From contig JAZQQG010000012.1 in assembly GCA_045628945.1 (NCBI GenBank), positions 39,859 to 103,858 of the forward strand: 64,000 nucleotides of DNA, written 5' to 3'. The DNA is from RGIG4034 sp045628945. Lineage in GTDB: Bacteria > Bacillota > Clostridia > Lachnospirales > Lachnospiraceae. This document shows, one piece after another, positions 53,527 to 61,021 of the stretch (position 1 is the stretch's first letter; each line of letters opens with the position of its first letter). A program made the position numbers and the translations under genes. The notes under the pieces are model-generated. The model was not told the DNA's origin. It made no database searches and saw only the letters and a program-made list of their open reading frames with translations.

Positions 53527-55413
53527 CTACGAGCATACGGTCACATCGTAGATATCACATATCTCGCCGGATATGGCAAGATAAACCGGGTTCGTATAAT
53601 TCTCCGGCAGGATAAGATGGGCATCCATAATCAGAAGATCATTATAGATTTTCAGGCTGACCTCCGAACCCTTACGGACATAATCCACAAAATAGTCCAT
53701 TCCGGCCTTATTGCGAGACATCCAATTCTCCCAGGACTCAAATGCATCCCTCTTGGCAAAAGAAGCATACTCGTGGTCGGAAGAGCCTGCCTTCCAGCTG
53801 TAGCCGGCACTCATAAATACACCAAGTTCATCATAATGGGTTCCGGTCGTAGTTCCGTCATCCGATGAAAATACTAAGATTGCCGGAGCATTCCAGACAT
53901 ATTGTGCCTCAGGTCTTGCAACCGCACGGAAGCGAAGGGTTTCAGATTTATCGGTAATTGCAATATTTCCCAAGGGATTCGCCCACTTATCCTCCGCATT
54001 AATGAAATAGGCAAGCTTATTCTCCCCCGTTTCCGTCATCATGGCGATATCCGCCGTCTGCTCCTTCGGAGCTACCGTCCATACAATCTCAGAATCCGCA
54101 TCGACGAAATTAATATCGTCCTGCTCTCCCTGTTTTTCACGCATATCATAATGAATATCCGCATCGATGAGCGAGATCATAATCTTCGCAAAAAGAGGAT
54201 CGAACTGGGTTCCGATTCCCTTCCAAATCTCCTGCTTCACAACGCCCTGGTCCATAACCGGGCGATAGCTTCGGTAAGAGGTCATTGCATCATAGGCATC
54301 TGCCACCGCAATGATTCTGGCAACCTCCGGAATCTGCTCTCCCGCAAGTCCCATCGGATATCCTTTGCCGTCAAAACGTTCATGATGATATTTGGCGCCG
54401 TCCTGAAGATAGGGAATATCCCGCATCTTTTCAAGAATCTTCGCACCGTTTGCAGGATGCTTCTTAATCTCCGCGTATTCTTCGTCATTCAATCGACCGG
54501 GCTTATTGATGATACTGCCCTTAATCGAGATTTTACCGATATCGTGAAGCAAACCACACAAATAGATCTGACGGCATTCCTCTTCACTTTTTCCTAAGAC
54601 TCGGCCAATCATTCTTGCATATTTAGCCACTCGAGAAGAATGACCTCGGGTATATTTGTCCTTGGCATCGATGGTGTACGCCAGCGTTTCAATGGACTGG
54701 TCTAACATTCCATTCAACTGCGTTTCTGTATGAATCTGATGTTCGACGTTGATCTCATTTACCTCATCGATATGCGTCTCCGCCACGAAATACATAAAGT
54801 ACGCCAGAATCGATAAGGCAATGGTCAGTTCTCGCACATTTCCAAAAAGATGCCATTCCGTCTCATCAATATAATTGATGGTAATCAGTAGTGCCGCAAT
54901 CAAAACCGTAATACATTCCAGCTTACTTTTACGAACATTGGCAAGGGCAATGACAACCACAATTACCAGATATACAATAATGGAATAGCGCGGAACTTCA
55001 ATAAGAGGACCGGTTTCAAAATGGTTTGTGTCCGCATGCATAGTGAAACACCAGGGCGCAAAGAATGCGGTCGATGTCACCGCAATATTCACAAATTCCG
55101 GAACTGCAATCAACCATCGTTTCCAGGCTTTCGCTTCTCTCATAATGGTCTCGCCAACCAGCAAAAGGATTCCCGGCGCAATGATGTAACATAACCAGGA
55201 CAAAACCAGACGCATAGGATGATAATGGGCACTATTGGCAATATATCGCTCTGCAGATCCTCCTATCGTCTCAACGAGCGCCAGGAGAATCGTCACCATA
55301 AACATCCGAATCAGATATTTTCCGTATTTCTTTTTATTTGCAAAAGTAAAGCAAAAAATAATGAGCGCACACAGAAGCGTACTATACGAATCACGTAAAA
55401 TCTGAATTGCCAT
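53527..55413 (-). CDS. Membrane HD-GYP phosphodiesterase with unknown C-terminal domain
   Basis: A 628-residue protein counted from the ATG at 55411-55413, which lies after a good promoter; the longer reading would begin at the promoter itself. Seen: seven membrane helices (about 5-225) like the 7TM sensor of kinases, a linker, an HD-GYP domain (about 250-440) with LLHDIGKISI and HHERFDGKGYP, which hydrolyses cyclic-di-GMP, and a 175-residue C-terminal domain of beta character (ETLRFRAVARPEAQY onward) I do not recognise. The tail should be cytosolic. Neighbours are glycan genes on one side and SdpI/SdpR on the other. Confidence 0.88.
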   Translation of the reverse strand: MAIQILRDSYSTLLCALIIFCFTFANKKKYGKYLIRMFMVTILLALVETIGGSAERYIANSAHYHPMRLVLSWLCYIIAPGILLLVGETIMREAKAWKRWLIAVPEFVNIAVTSTAFFAPWCFTMHADTNHFETGPLIEVPRYSIIVYLVIVVVIALANVRKSKLECITVLIAALLITINYIDETEWHLFGNVRELTIALSILAYFMYFVAETHIDEVNEINVEHQIHTETQLNGMLDQSIETLAYTIDAKDKYTRGHSSRVAKYARMIGRVLGKSEEECRQIYLCGLLHDIGKISIKGSIINKPGRLNDEEYAEIKKHPANGAKILEKMRDIPYLQDGAKYHHERFDGKGYPMGLAGEQIPEVARIIAVADAYDAMTSYRSYRPVMDQGVVKQEIWKGIGTQFDPLFAKIMISLIDADIHYDMREKQGEQDDINFVDADSEIVWTVAPKEQTADIAMMTETGENKLAYFINAEDKWANPLGNIAITDKSETLRFRAVARPEAQYVWNAPAILVFSSDDGTTTGTHYDELGVFMSAGYSWKAGSSDHEYASFAKRDAFESWENWMSRNKAGMDYFVDYVRKGSEVSLKIYNDLLIMDAHLILPENYTNPVYLAISGEICDIYDVTVCS

Positions 55414-55476
55414 ATGCCATCCATCCCTTCCGTAGAATCCACGAGCGATTGCTCGAACTCGATAATCTCTCTCTTT

Positions 55477-55506
55477 ATTATACCAAATCAGGCTAAAAAT
55501 ATACAA
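55477..55506 (-). promoter_or_regulatory. Promoter of the membrane HD-GYP gene
   Basis: Minus strand TTGTAT (55501-55506), 18-base spacer, perfect TATAAT (55477-55482). The leader also holds a short hairpin CGAGC-GATT-GCTCG (55442-55455). This placement supports the later start at 55413. Confidence 0.6.
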
Positions 55507-55527
55507 ATATTATATCATATCGTTGTG

Positions 55528-56250
55528 CTATTTGCGCACTTTCTTCTCCGCTTCATATACTTTCTTCTCCGCTTCATATACTTTCTTCGCATAAACAGTT
55601 GCGACCAGGATTACCACAAGAAGATACCCAAGCATAACATAGGTACAGATTAAACCATCCACAAACAGCGTGGTGATGATTGTAAGGATTCCTGCGATTA
55701 CAAAGCCGACTCCGGCCGCGAAATTCCCTTTTCTCCAGGTAACATCGTTATACATGGTATAACGAATTCGAAAGCCCAGTGTAGAATTCTTCCTGGTCTT
55801 CGCGCTGAGATTTCCGAGAACGACGAAAAGAACACCCATAAGAATACAGGTTCCCTTGGCGATATCCATCGTCCCCAATCCCTCTCCGGAAGTGGCCGAA
55901 TATGCGGAATACAGTGTAAAACAAGTCAAGCCGCAAAACAGAACATTCACCGCAATTCCGACAAACCCCAATGCCTTTGCATTGATTTTGGCATCCTGCT
56001 TCGCTTTATCGGTCTCTCCGGTGACCGTTTTCTTTTCAAAAATATGCATAAAGAGAAGCAAAAGAAGGGAAGCCGCAATCCCTACAATCGGAAGCAGAAA
56101 GCTTTCCCACTTACTTCCGTAACGGTCAATCTCCCCTGCCGCATTGTAGTGCGCCGGAATACGTTCGGGGAGCAGTTGAAATACCACGCAGGTAACAATA
56201 AGAGGAATCAATGCAATCAGACACATTACTCTTTTTAAAATCTTGTTCAT
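55528..56250 (-). CDS. sdpI: SdpI-family membrane protein (DUF1648)
   Basis: A 240-residue protein with six helices. Seen: the DUF1648 motif LPERIPAHYNAAGEIDRYGSK near residue 28 and the SdpI motif STLGFRIRYTMYNDVTWRKGN near residue 155. In Bacillus subtilis, SdpI protects against the SdpC toxin and signals to the repressor SdpR. The gene overlaps the ArsR-type gene by four bases. No SdpC-like toxin gene was seen nearby. The C-terminus carries a 7-residue repeat (KKVYEAE). Confidence 0.85.
   Translation of the reverse strand: MNKILKRVMCLIALIPLIVTCVVFQLLPERIPAHYNAAGEIDRYGSKWESFLLPIVGIAASLLLLLFMHIFEKKTVTGETDKAKQDAKINAKALGFVGIAVNVLFCGLTCFTLYSAYSATSGEGLGTMDIAKGTCILMGVLFVVLGNLSAKTRKNSTLGFRIRYTMYNDVTWRKGNFAAGVGFVIAGILTIITTLFVDGLICTYVMLGYLLVVILVATVYAKKVYEAEKKVYEAEKKVRK
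55538..55590 (-). repeat. 21-base tandem repeat at the 3' end of sdpI
   Basis: Two perfect 21-base copies (55538-55558, 55559-55579) and half a third encode KKVYEAE units at the SdpI C-terminus. The identity points to recent duplication. Confidence 0.85.
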
Positions 56251-56516
56251 TCTTTTTTCCCTCCAAATTGACTAATCCACAGAATCAGTTCCTCGAAAAC
56301 CGAGGTGTTAATTTCGTAGTACACAAAATTCTTCTCTTTGTACTCAGAAATAAGGTCCGCCCCCTTCAGAAGCTTCAGATGATAGGACAACGCCGCCGGT
56401 GTAACCTTAAGATGCTCGGCAAGTTCTCCTGCGTTCATGCGTCCGTTCCTTAGTAAGGTGAGTACTTCTCTACGTTGGCTGTCCGCCAACACCTTGAATA
56501 AATTCGTTTCGCTCAT
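56247..56516 (-). CDS. sdpR: ArsR family repressor, SdpR type
   Basis: An 89-residue winged-helix repressor. Seen: FKVLADSQRREVLTLLR then LAEHLKVTPAALSYHLKLLKGADLI, the recognition-helix region of the SdpR/ArsR group, and no Cys metal site. The ATG at 56514-56516 is favoured because AGGTG lies six bases upstream; another ATG nine bases earlier lies too close. It is paired with SdpI as in B. subtilis, where the repressor represses both genes. A perfect dyad sits beside its -10. Confidence 0.9.
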   Translation of the reverse strand: MSETNLFKVLADSQRREVLTLLRNGRMNAGELAEHLKVTPAALSYHLKLLKGADLISEYKEKNFVYYEINTSVFEELILWISQFGGKKE

Positions 56517-56525
56517 AGCATGCAC

Positions 56526-56605
56526 CTATTTAAATTTTTCTTTAAATAGATACTATCACACCTCTCGCGCTTGCGCAAGAACTAATCAAAAATATTTTTA
56601 AATAG
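56526..56605 (-). promoter_or_regulatory. sdpR-sdpI promoter and repressor dyad
   Basis: Minus strand TTGCGC (56573-56578), 17-base spacer, TAGTAT (56550-56555). CTATTTAAA/TTTAAATAG (56526-56534 and 56541-56549) is a perfect dyad touching the -10. TTTAAATAG occurs again at 56597-56605. This suggests SdpR autorepression. Confidence 0.7.
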
Positions 56606-56696
56606 CAAAAGACCCTGCCGGGAAACCAAGCCGCAATCCTCTATGATTGGGACTACGCTTAAGTTTCCTAACAAGGTCCGCTATTATTTCTTTTGC

Positions 56697-56744
56697 AATT
56701 TACTGATTGTGTAATTTACTGAATGTATAATTTACTGAAGCAGG
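56697..56744 (-). repeat. Three 16-base tandem repeats at the end of the radical SAM gene
   Basis: AATTTACTGA plus six bases occurs three times in a row from 56697. The copy nearest the gene supplies the TAA stop (56732-56734), and each copy carries a TAA in the same position. The rest of the gap up to sdpR (56606-56696) shows only weak hairpins. Confidence 0.8.
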
Positions 56745-57817
56745 CGCTCCACCTGCTCCCGCTTTTCAAAAAGGATACAGCCTCCGTTGTGATCCTCTTT
56801 TAATAGGCCTTCCGATTGAAGTGCCCGAAAAAGCTTCGACTCCAAGGCTTCCGATAACGAAGTATCCCGGACATTGATATCCGAATAGGGCGAGAACGGA
56901 CAAGGCTCTGCTCCGCCATGGGAGTTGATATGGAAAAAGCCTCTTCCTGCCGCAACACAACCGCCGGAGGTCTTCTCATCTCCCGGGAAGGAGACAAATA
57001 CCATCTCCTCCACTGCTTCGCGAAGGCACTTTAACTTCTCATTCATAAGCTCGCGCTCCCGATCTCCCGGTGCCAGGTGCTTAGCTTCTTCCGTAACCGG
57101 AACAAATTCCACATAGATGACCGCCTTACAGCCAAGGCCTACCAGTCGGTCAATGAATTCCCAGCTGTAGACCTCCTCCATATTTTCGGTGGTAACCGTG
57201 ACGGACACGCCAAAGATCAGTCCCTTTTTATTCAACTTGGCAACCGAGTCCATGACCTTATCATAGACCCCTGCGCCGCGACGGCTGTCAGTCGTATTCT
57301 TATCACCTTCAATACTGATAATCGGGACAAGATTTCTGTGCTTATCAAACTGCTCCAGATACTGATCCGCAATAAAGATTCCGTTGGTGAAGATTGGGAA
57401 AAGAATATTTTTATGCTTGGAAGCCTCTTCGATCACATCGGGCCGAAGGAGGGGCTCCCCTCCCGCCAGAAGAATAAAGCTGATTCCGAGTTCCTCCGCT
57501 TCCTTAAAAATACGATTCCATTCTTCCCCGGTTAACTGGTTCACAGGTGCCTCATCCGTGCAGGCATGATTCTGTCTGGAATAACAACCTGCGCAGTGGA
57601 GATTGCAGCTGGAAGTAATACTGGAAATCAAAAACGCGGGAATATGCTTTCCTGCCGCTTCTGCCTTTTTTCTTTTTTCCGTAGCCTTCTTCGTTGCCAA
57701 AGCAAATTCTGCCATAAACACAGCTTCCTTCGGGTTCTTAAGGGTTGCCCGCACAGCACTTTTTATGACGTTCGCCACACCATTCGACATATATTCCTGA
57801 AGATTAAATTCGCCCAT
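56732..57817 (-). CDS. Radical SAM protein with C-terminal Cys motif
   Basis: A 361-residue radical SAM enzyme. Seen: the cluster motif CNLHCAGCYS near residue 71 (three Cys for the 4Fe-4S cluster), LAGGEPLLRPD near residue 117, TNGIFI near residue 144, and C-terminal Cys in SGGCVAAGRGFFHINSHGGAEPCPFSPY as in SPASM-like enzymes. The N-terminal 60 residues are helical and basic. The substrate is unknown; relatives modify peptides or cofactors. It follows a flavodoxin by 10 bases, which could donate the electron needed to start the reaction. Confidence 0.88.
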   Translation of the reverse strand: MGEFNLQEYMSNGVANVIKSAVRATLKNPKEAVFMAEFALATKKATEKRKKAEAAGKHIPAFLISSITSSCNLHCAGCYSRQNHACTDEAPVNQLTGEEWNRIFKEAEELGISFILLAGGEPLLRPDVIEEASKHKNILFPIFTNGIFIADQYLEQFDKHRNLVPIISIEGDKNTTDSRRGAGVYDKVMDSVAKLNKKGLIFGVSVTVTTENMEEVYSWEFIDRLVGLGCKAVIYVEFVPVTEEAKHLAPGDRERELMNEKLKCLREAVEEMVFVSFPGDEKTSGGCVAAGRGFFHINSHGGAEPCPFSPYSDINVRDTSLSEALESKLFRALQSEGLLKEDHNGGCILFEKREQVERLLQ

Positions 57818-57827
57818 CGTACTTCCC

Positions 57828-58277
57828 CTACAGTAAAGCCTTCAGCTCATCAGCATTATGAATCAAAGTCGCACAGACCTCGGTCGCTCCCTCGCAGCAT
57901 TTTGCAAGTTTCTCCGCAGTCTTGCCAATCTGACTTCCACCGGAGGTTGCAAAAGCGACTACCTTCTTCCCGGTGAAATCATAGGCCTTGCAGAAAGTCT
58001 TCACCACATTGGGTGCCTCTCCGTACCAAATCGGGAAGCCGATTAAAATCGTCTCATAGTCTCCGAAGTTTTCTACCTTTCCCGCTACGGGAACCTCCTT
58101 CTTACCAAACTTCTCCTTGTTACATCTGGCAAGAGGATTCATATACTTAATATCCGCTTCGGTATAAGGCTCCACCGGTATAATTTCAAACACATCCAAT
58201 CCACATTCCTTTGCAACCTCATCTGCAATTTTCTTCGTAGTTCCCTGTGCACTAAAATACGTAAGTAACGTTTTCAT
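57828..58277 (-). CDS. Flavodoxin
   Basis: A 149-residue FMN protein. Seen: phosphate loop TYFSAQGTTKKIA (residues 5-17), FPIWYGEAPN near residue 78 and FATSGGSQIGKT near residue 108. It carries single electrons in the cytosol. The start at 58275-58277 has AAGGAG upstream. It leads directly into the radical SAM gene, so it is probably that enzyme's reductant. The leader is 150 bases long and highly structured. Confidence 0.92.
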   Translation of the reverse strand: MKTLLTYFSAQGTTKKIADEVAKECGLDVFEIIPVEPYTEADIKYMNPLARCNKEKFGKKEVPVAGKVENFGDYETILIGFPIWYGEAPNVVKTFCKAYDFTGKKVVAFATSGGSQIGKTAEKLAKCCEGATEVCATLIHNADELKALL

Positions 58278-58347
58278 CCTGATTCTCCTTCTTCTCAATC
58301 AATCCATATTGCCCAATAACAGCCTGCTGTATACAACGGCCTGGTTT

Positions 58348-58399
58348 AAACAACCGCAGCCTGCTTTTGCGCAAAACCTCCTGCGTAGAGCGGTTGTTT
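58348..58399 (-). promoter_or_regulatory. Structured leader of the flavodoxin operon
   Basis: AAACAACCGC (58348-58357) pairs perfectly with GCGGTTGTTT (58390-58399). The loop contains the 12-base palindrome TTTTGCGCAAAA (58365-58376) and a free CAGGAGG. Closer to the gene, smaller stems can form around GCAGG. It is not a riboswitch class I recognise; a protein-binding dyad is equally possible. Confidence 0.5.
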
Positions 58400-58427
58400 T
58401 ACAGCGTTTACTATTGTGTGCAATTTG

Positions 58428-58456
58428 ATTGTATTCAATCTTTACTCTTTTGTCAA
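58428..58456 (-). promoter_or_regulatory. Strong promoter of the flavodoxin operon
   Basis: Minus strand TTGACA (58451-58456), 17-base spacer, TACAAT (58428-58433). Confidence 0.8.
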
Positions 58457-58480
58457 CTGATTTTCACAGCTTTTTGGGAT

Positions 58481-58524
58481 AAAAAAAGGAACTCTATCCC
58501 GGCCCTTCGGTCAAAACAGAGTTC
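58481..58524 (-). terminator. Terminator after cysK
   Basis: Outer stem GAACTCT/AGAGTTC (58489-58495 and 58518-58524) around an inner CCG/CGG hairpin, followed on the minus strand by seven T. It separates cysK from the flavodoxin promoter. Confidence 0.8.
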
Positions 58525-58547
58525 TTATAGACATACAATTATTCTGC

Positions 58548-59477
58548 TTACTCATCAAACAACGGAGTGGAAAAATATCTCTCTGCGGTATCGGGAAGCA
58601 CGGTAACAACCGTTTTTCCCTTGCCAAGCTTTTTCGCAAGCTTCAGTGCCGCAGCCACATTCGTTCCGGAGGAGATACCGCACATCAAACCTTCCTCACG
58701 TGCCAGTCTCTTGGCCGTTTCTAAGGCTTCCTCGTCCGTAATGATATAGACTTCATCACAAATGGACTGATTCAGAATATCAGGAATGATTCCGTCACCG
58801 ATTCCCATCTGGATATGCGTTCCAATAGTCCCACCGGACAGAATCGCCGCATTCTCCGGTTCTACTGCCCAGATCTCAATCTGCGGATACTGTGCTTTCA
58901 ACACCTCACCAATACCGGTAATGGTTCCACCGGTGCCGATGCCGGAACAGAAACCGTCAATCGGTCCTTCCACCTGTTCCATAATCTCCAGCGCCGTATG
59001 TTTCTTATGCGCAAGGGTATTATTGATATTTGCAAATTGCTGCGGAACAAATACATTCGGATCTTTTTTCTGCATATTCAAGGCACAATTCAGACATTCC
59101 TCGATACACGCACCGATGTCTCCCGCATCATGAATCAGCTTTACATCCGCGCCATAATGCTTCACCAGTTTCCGACGTTCTTCGCTTACGGAATCCGGCA
59201 TGATAATAATGGTCTTATAGCCTTTGACCGCGCCAACCAAAGCAAGTCCGATTCCCTGGTTTCCGCTCGTAGGCTCCACAATAATACTGTTCTCATTTAA
59301 GAGGCCCTCTTTTTCCGCGGAAAGAATCATATTGTATGCGGTTCGCGTCTTAATCGAACCACCCACGTTGATGCCCTCGAATTTTACCAATACCTCGGCG
59401 CTATCCTGCTCCACCATCTTATTCAATCGGATTAAAGGAGTATGCCCAATGGCATCCAGTACGTTATTGTATATCAC
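58548..59477 (-). CDS. cysK: Cysteine synthase A
   Basis: A 309-residue PLP enzyme (O-acetylserine sulfhydrylase) that makes cysteine from O-acetylserine and sulfide. Seen: PLP Lys in INVGGSIKTRTAYNM near residue 43, substrate loop TSGNQGIGLAL near residue 70, GTGGTITG phosphate loop near residue 176 and a late SSGTN. The start is GTG with AGGAGG eight bases upstream. The promoter holds a 10-base palindrome, and a terminator follows the gene. Confidence 0.95.
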   Translation of the reverse strand: MIYNNVLDAIGHTPLIRLNKMVEQDSAEVLVKFEGINVGGSIKTRTAYNMILSAEKEGLLNENSIIVEPTSGNQGIGLALVGAVKGYKTIIIMPDSVSEERRKLVKHYGADVKLIHDAGDIGACIEECLNCALNMQKKDPNVFVPQQFANINNTLAHKKHTALEIMEQVEGPIDGFCSGIGTGGTITGIGEVLKAQYPQIEIWAVEPENAAILSGGTIGTHIQMGIGDGIIPDILNQSICDEVYIITDEEALETAKRLAREEGLMCGISSGTNVAAALKLAKKLGKGKTVVTVLPDTAERYFSTPLFDE

Positions 59478-59510
59478 TTTGCGGTCCTCCTAAGATTTTC
59501 TGCTTTGTCT

Positions 59511-59539
59511 ATATTAACAGACTATCGATAGCATTTCAA
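59511..59539 (-). promoter_or_regulatory. cysK promoter with palindrome in the spacer
   Basis: Minus strand TTGAAA (59534-59539), 17-base spacer, TAATAT (59511-59516). The palindrome CTATCGATAG (59522-59531) fills the spacer and may be an operator. Confidence 0.6.
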
Positions 59540-59555
59540 TTGCTTATTCTTGAAC

Positions 59556-60029
59556 CTACAAAAATGGTTTTATCACCATTCCGATACCGGCAATCAATTC
59601 CCGTACATTCAAAGCCTCAATGGCAGAAGCAAACACAAGTCTTCCTGCTGACAGCAGTGCGGCCCCAATCAAGCCGACAACCGCCCCCTTTAGGCCAACC
59701 ATCGCACCTTTCACGGTTTTGTTCTTTTGAAAACGATCATAGATTCCCGCCACAAGGAGAATGATCACAAAAGAAGGAAGAACCACGCCAAGGGTTGCAC
59801 ACAGCGCTCCGGGAACACCGGCCGTCTGCATCCCGACAAAAGTGGATGCATTCACCGCAAAGGGTCCGGGCGTACTCTCGCTGATTGCAATAAAATCAAT
59901 GAGTTCCCCCTCAGTAAGCCACCCCTTGGCCAACACCTCCTGTTGAATCATCGGAAGCATCGCATACCCGCCGCCAAAGGTAAAAAGGCCAATCCGGAAA
60001 AACGTGAAAAAGAGGGTCGAGTAGATCAT
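59556..60029 (-). CDS. chrA2: Chromate transporter (CHR) subunit, second of a pair
   Basis: A 157-residue membrane protein of the short CHR family. Seen: FFTFFRIGLFTFGGGYAMLPM near residue 6, ISESTPGPFAVNASTFVG near residue 50 and a hydrophobic C-terminus. Short CHR proteins work as pairs. The ATG at 60027-60029 has GGGAGGG upstream and overlaps the original stop of the first subunit as ATGA. Chromate or another anion may be exported; the substrate is not certain. It is intact, but its partner is interrupted. Confidence 0.82.
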   Translation of the reverse strand: MIYSTLFFTFFRIGLFTFGGGYAMLPMIQQEVLAKGWLTEGELIDFIAISESTPGPFAVNASTFVGMQTAGVPGALCATLGVVLPSFVIILLVAGIYDRFQKNKTVKGAMVGLKGAVVGLIGAALLSAGRLVFASAIEALNVRELIAGIGMVIKPFL

Positions 60030-60487
60030 TTTTTCACCCTCCCCCAGATTCGGCAAAACATAATTCCTGCAAGTGCTGCACCAAGAATAATAAACAATAC
60101 GTTCAAACGGAATATCCCGACCAGGACAAGAACCGCCAGCCGAACACCCTAGAACGCATTTGCTACGATTTCATTTTTCATGTATTTGCTAAATGCAAGT
60201 GCTATCAGCACAATGATAAAAAAGGACGGAATGACCACTCCGAGCGTTGCCGCTAAGGCGCCCAAAAATCCCTTCGTCTTATATCCGACAAAGGTCGCTG
60301 CATTAATGGCAATGGGACCGGGGGTTGTCTCCGCGATTGCAACGATATCCGAAAGATCCCCCTCCGATAACCATCGTTTTCGCTCAACTACCTCTTTCTG
60401 AATCAGCGGAATCATTGCATATCCACCGCCGAAGGTAAATGCGCCTATTTTTAAAAAAATCAAAAATAATTGTAGGGTTCTTCGCAT
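60026..60487 (-). pseudogene. chrA1: Chromate transporter subunit, first of a pair, interrupted by TAG
   Basis: One frame of 154 codons codes the partner: LFLIFLKIGAFTFGGGYAMI, AETTPGPIAINAATFVGY, and after a TAG at 60149-60151 the expected tail GVRLAVLVLVGIF and IILGAALAGIMF, ending in a TGA that overlaps the next start by four bases. That coupling shows where the gene used to end. The TAG stands just before a conserved Gly-Val/Ile-Arg, where relatives often have Lys, Arg or Gln. As read, the protein loses its last two helices and is probably dead. Confidence 0.8.
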
Positions 60488-60505
60488 TCGCTCCTTGTTC
60501 CTCAC

Positions 60506-60997
60506 CTACTTAGAGAACCACGGAATACAGCGATTCACTTTTTTGCAGTAATCCATATATTCCTGCCCGTAGAGTTTCCTAAGCCACTTCTCTTCCGTAT
60601 GAATCAGGAAAATCGTCATATAAATCCAGCAGAGCACAGGCACGATAAGCAAGAGCAAATTATTTGCAATCAAAACCGCACCGACACATTCCAGAAATGC
60701 CCCGGAATATACAGGATTTCTGGTGATTCCATAGACTCCATCCGTAATAAGCTTGTTCTCTTCGACTTTTTGAAATAATTTTGATTTTAATTTGGCGCTA
60801 AGATCCAGATACGCGCCAAAAAGTATCAAAAGTACACCAACAATCAGAAAAGGAATCTGAAGCACATCCACTCGTGCAAATTTCAAATGAAAACAATATA
60901 CCAGGACAATTGCAATCGCAGTAAAAATGTACTGTCCAAAAACAATCATCGGACCAACTCCATATAAAGGCAAATGTTCATTCTCTCGATTTTTCAT
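60506..60997 (-). CDS. Isoprenylcysteine/phospholipid methyltransferase-like membrane protein
   Basis: A 163-residue protein with four helices of the ICMT/PEMT fold. Seen: GVYGITRNPVYSGAFLECVG near residue 90 and EEKWLRKLYGQEYMDYCKKVNRCIP at the end, both typical of the SAM-binding core. It methylates a membrane-bound substrate, not known here. The start is uncertain: ATG at 60995-60997 or a GTG 12 bases earlier; neither has a strong site. It lies between a DUF4003 gene and the chromate pair. Confidence 0.8.
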   Translation of the reverse strand: MKNRENEHLPLYGVGPMIVFGQYIFTAIAIVLVYCFHLKFARVDVLQIPFLIVGVLLILFGAYLDLSAKLKSKLFQKVEENKLITDGVYGITRNPVYSGAFLECVGAVLIANNLLLLIVPVLCWIYMTIFLIHTEEKWLRKLYGQEYMDYCKKVNRCIPWFSK

Positions 60998-61021
60998 ATT
61001 ATGATCCACATTTCATTCAAA

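Noticed and set aside
58278..58380. Possible leader peptide starting at a TTG behind CAGGAGG
   Set aside because: The frame runs into the flavodoxin gene, shows no regulatory codon run, and the CAGGAGG is in a stem loop.
576..60151. Reassignment of TAG to an amino acid, suggested by two in-frame TAG codons
   Set aside because: TAG is the natural stop of many intact genes here, for example those ending at 576, 16434, 29877, 37708, 39509, 40252, 44327, 51201, 53527, 55528 and 57828, some followed at once by terminators.
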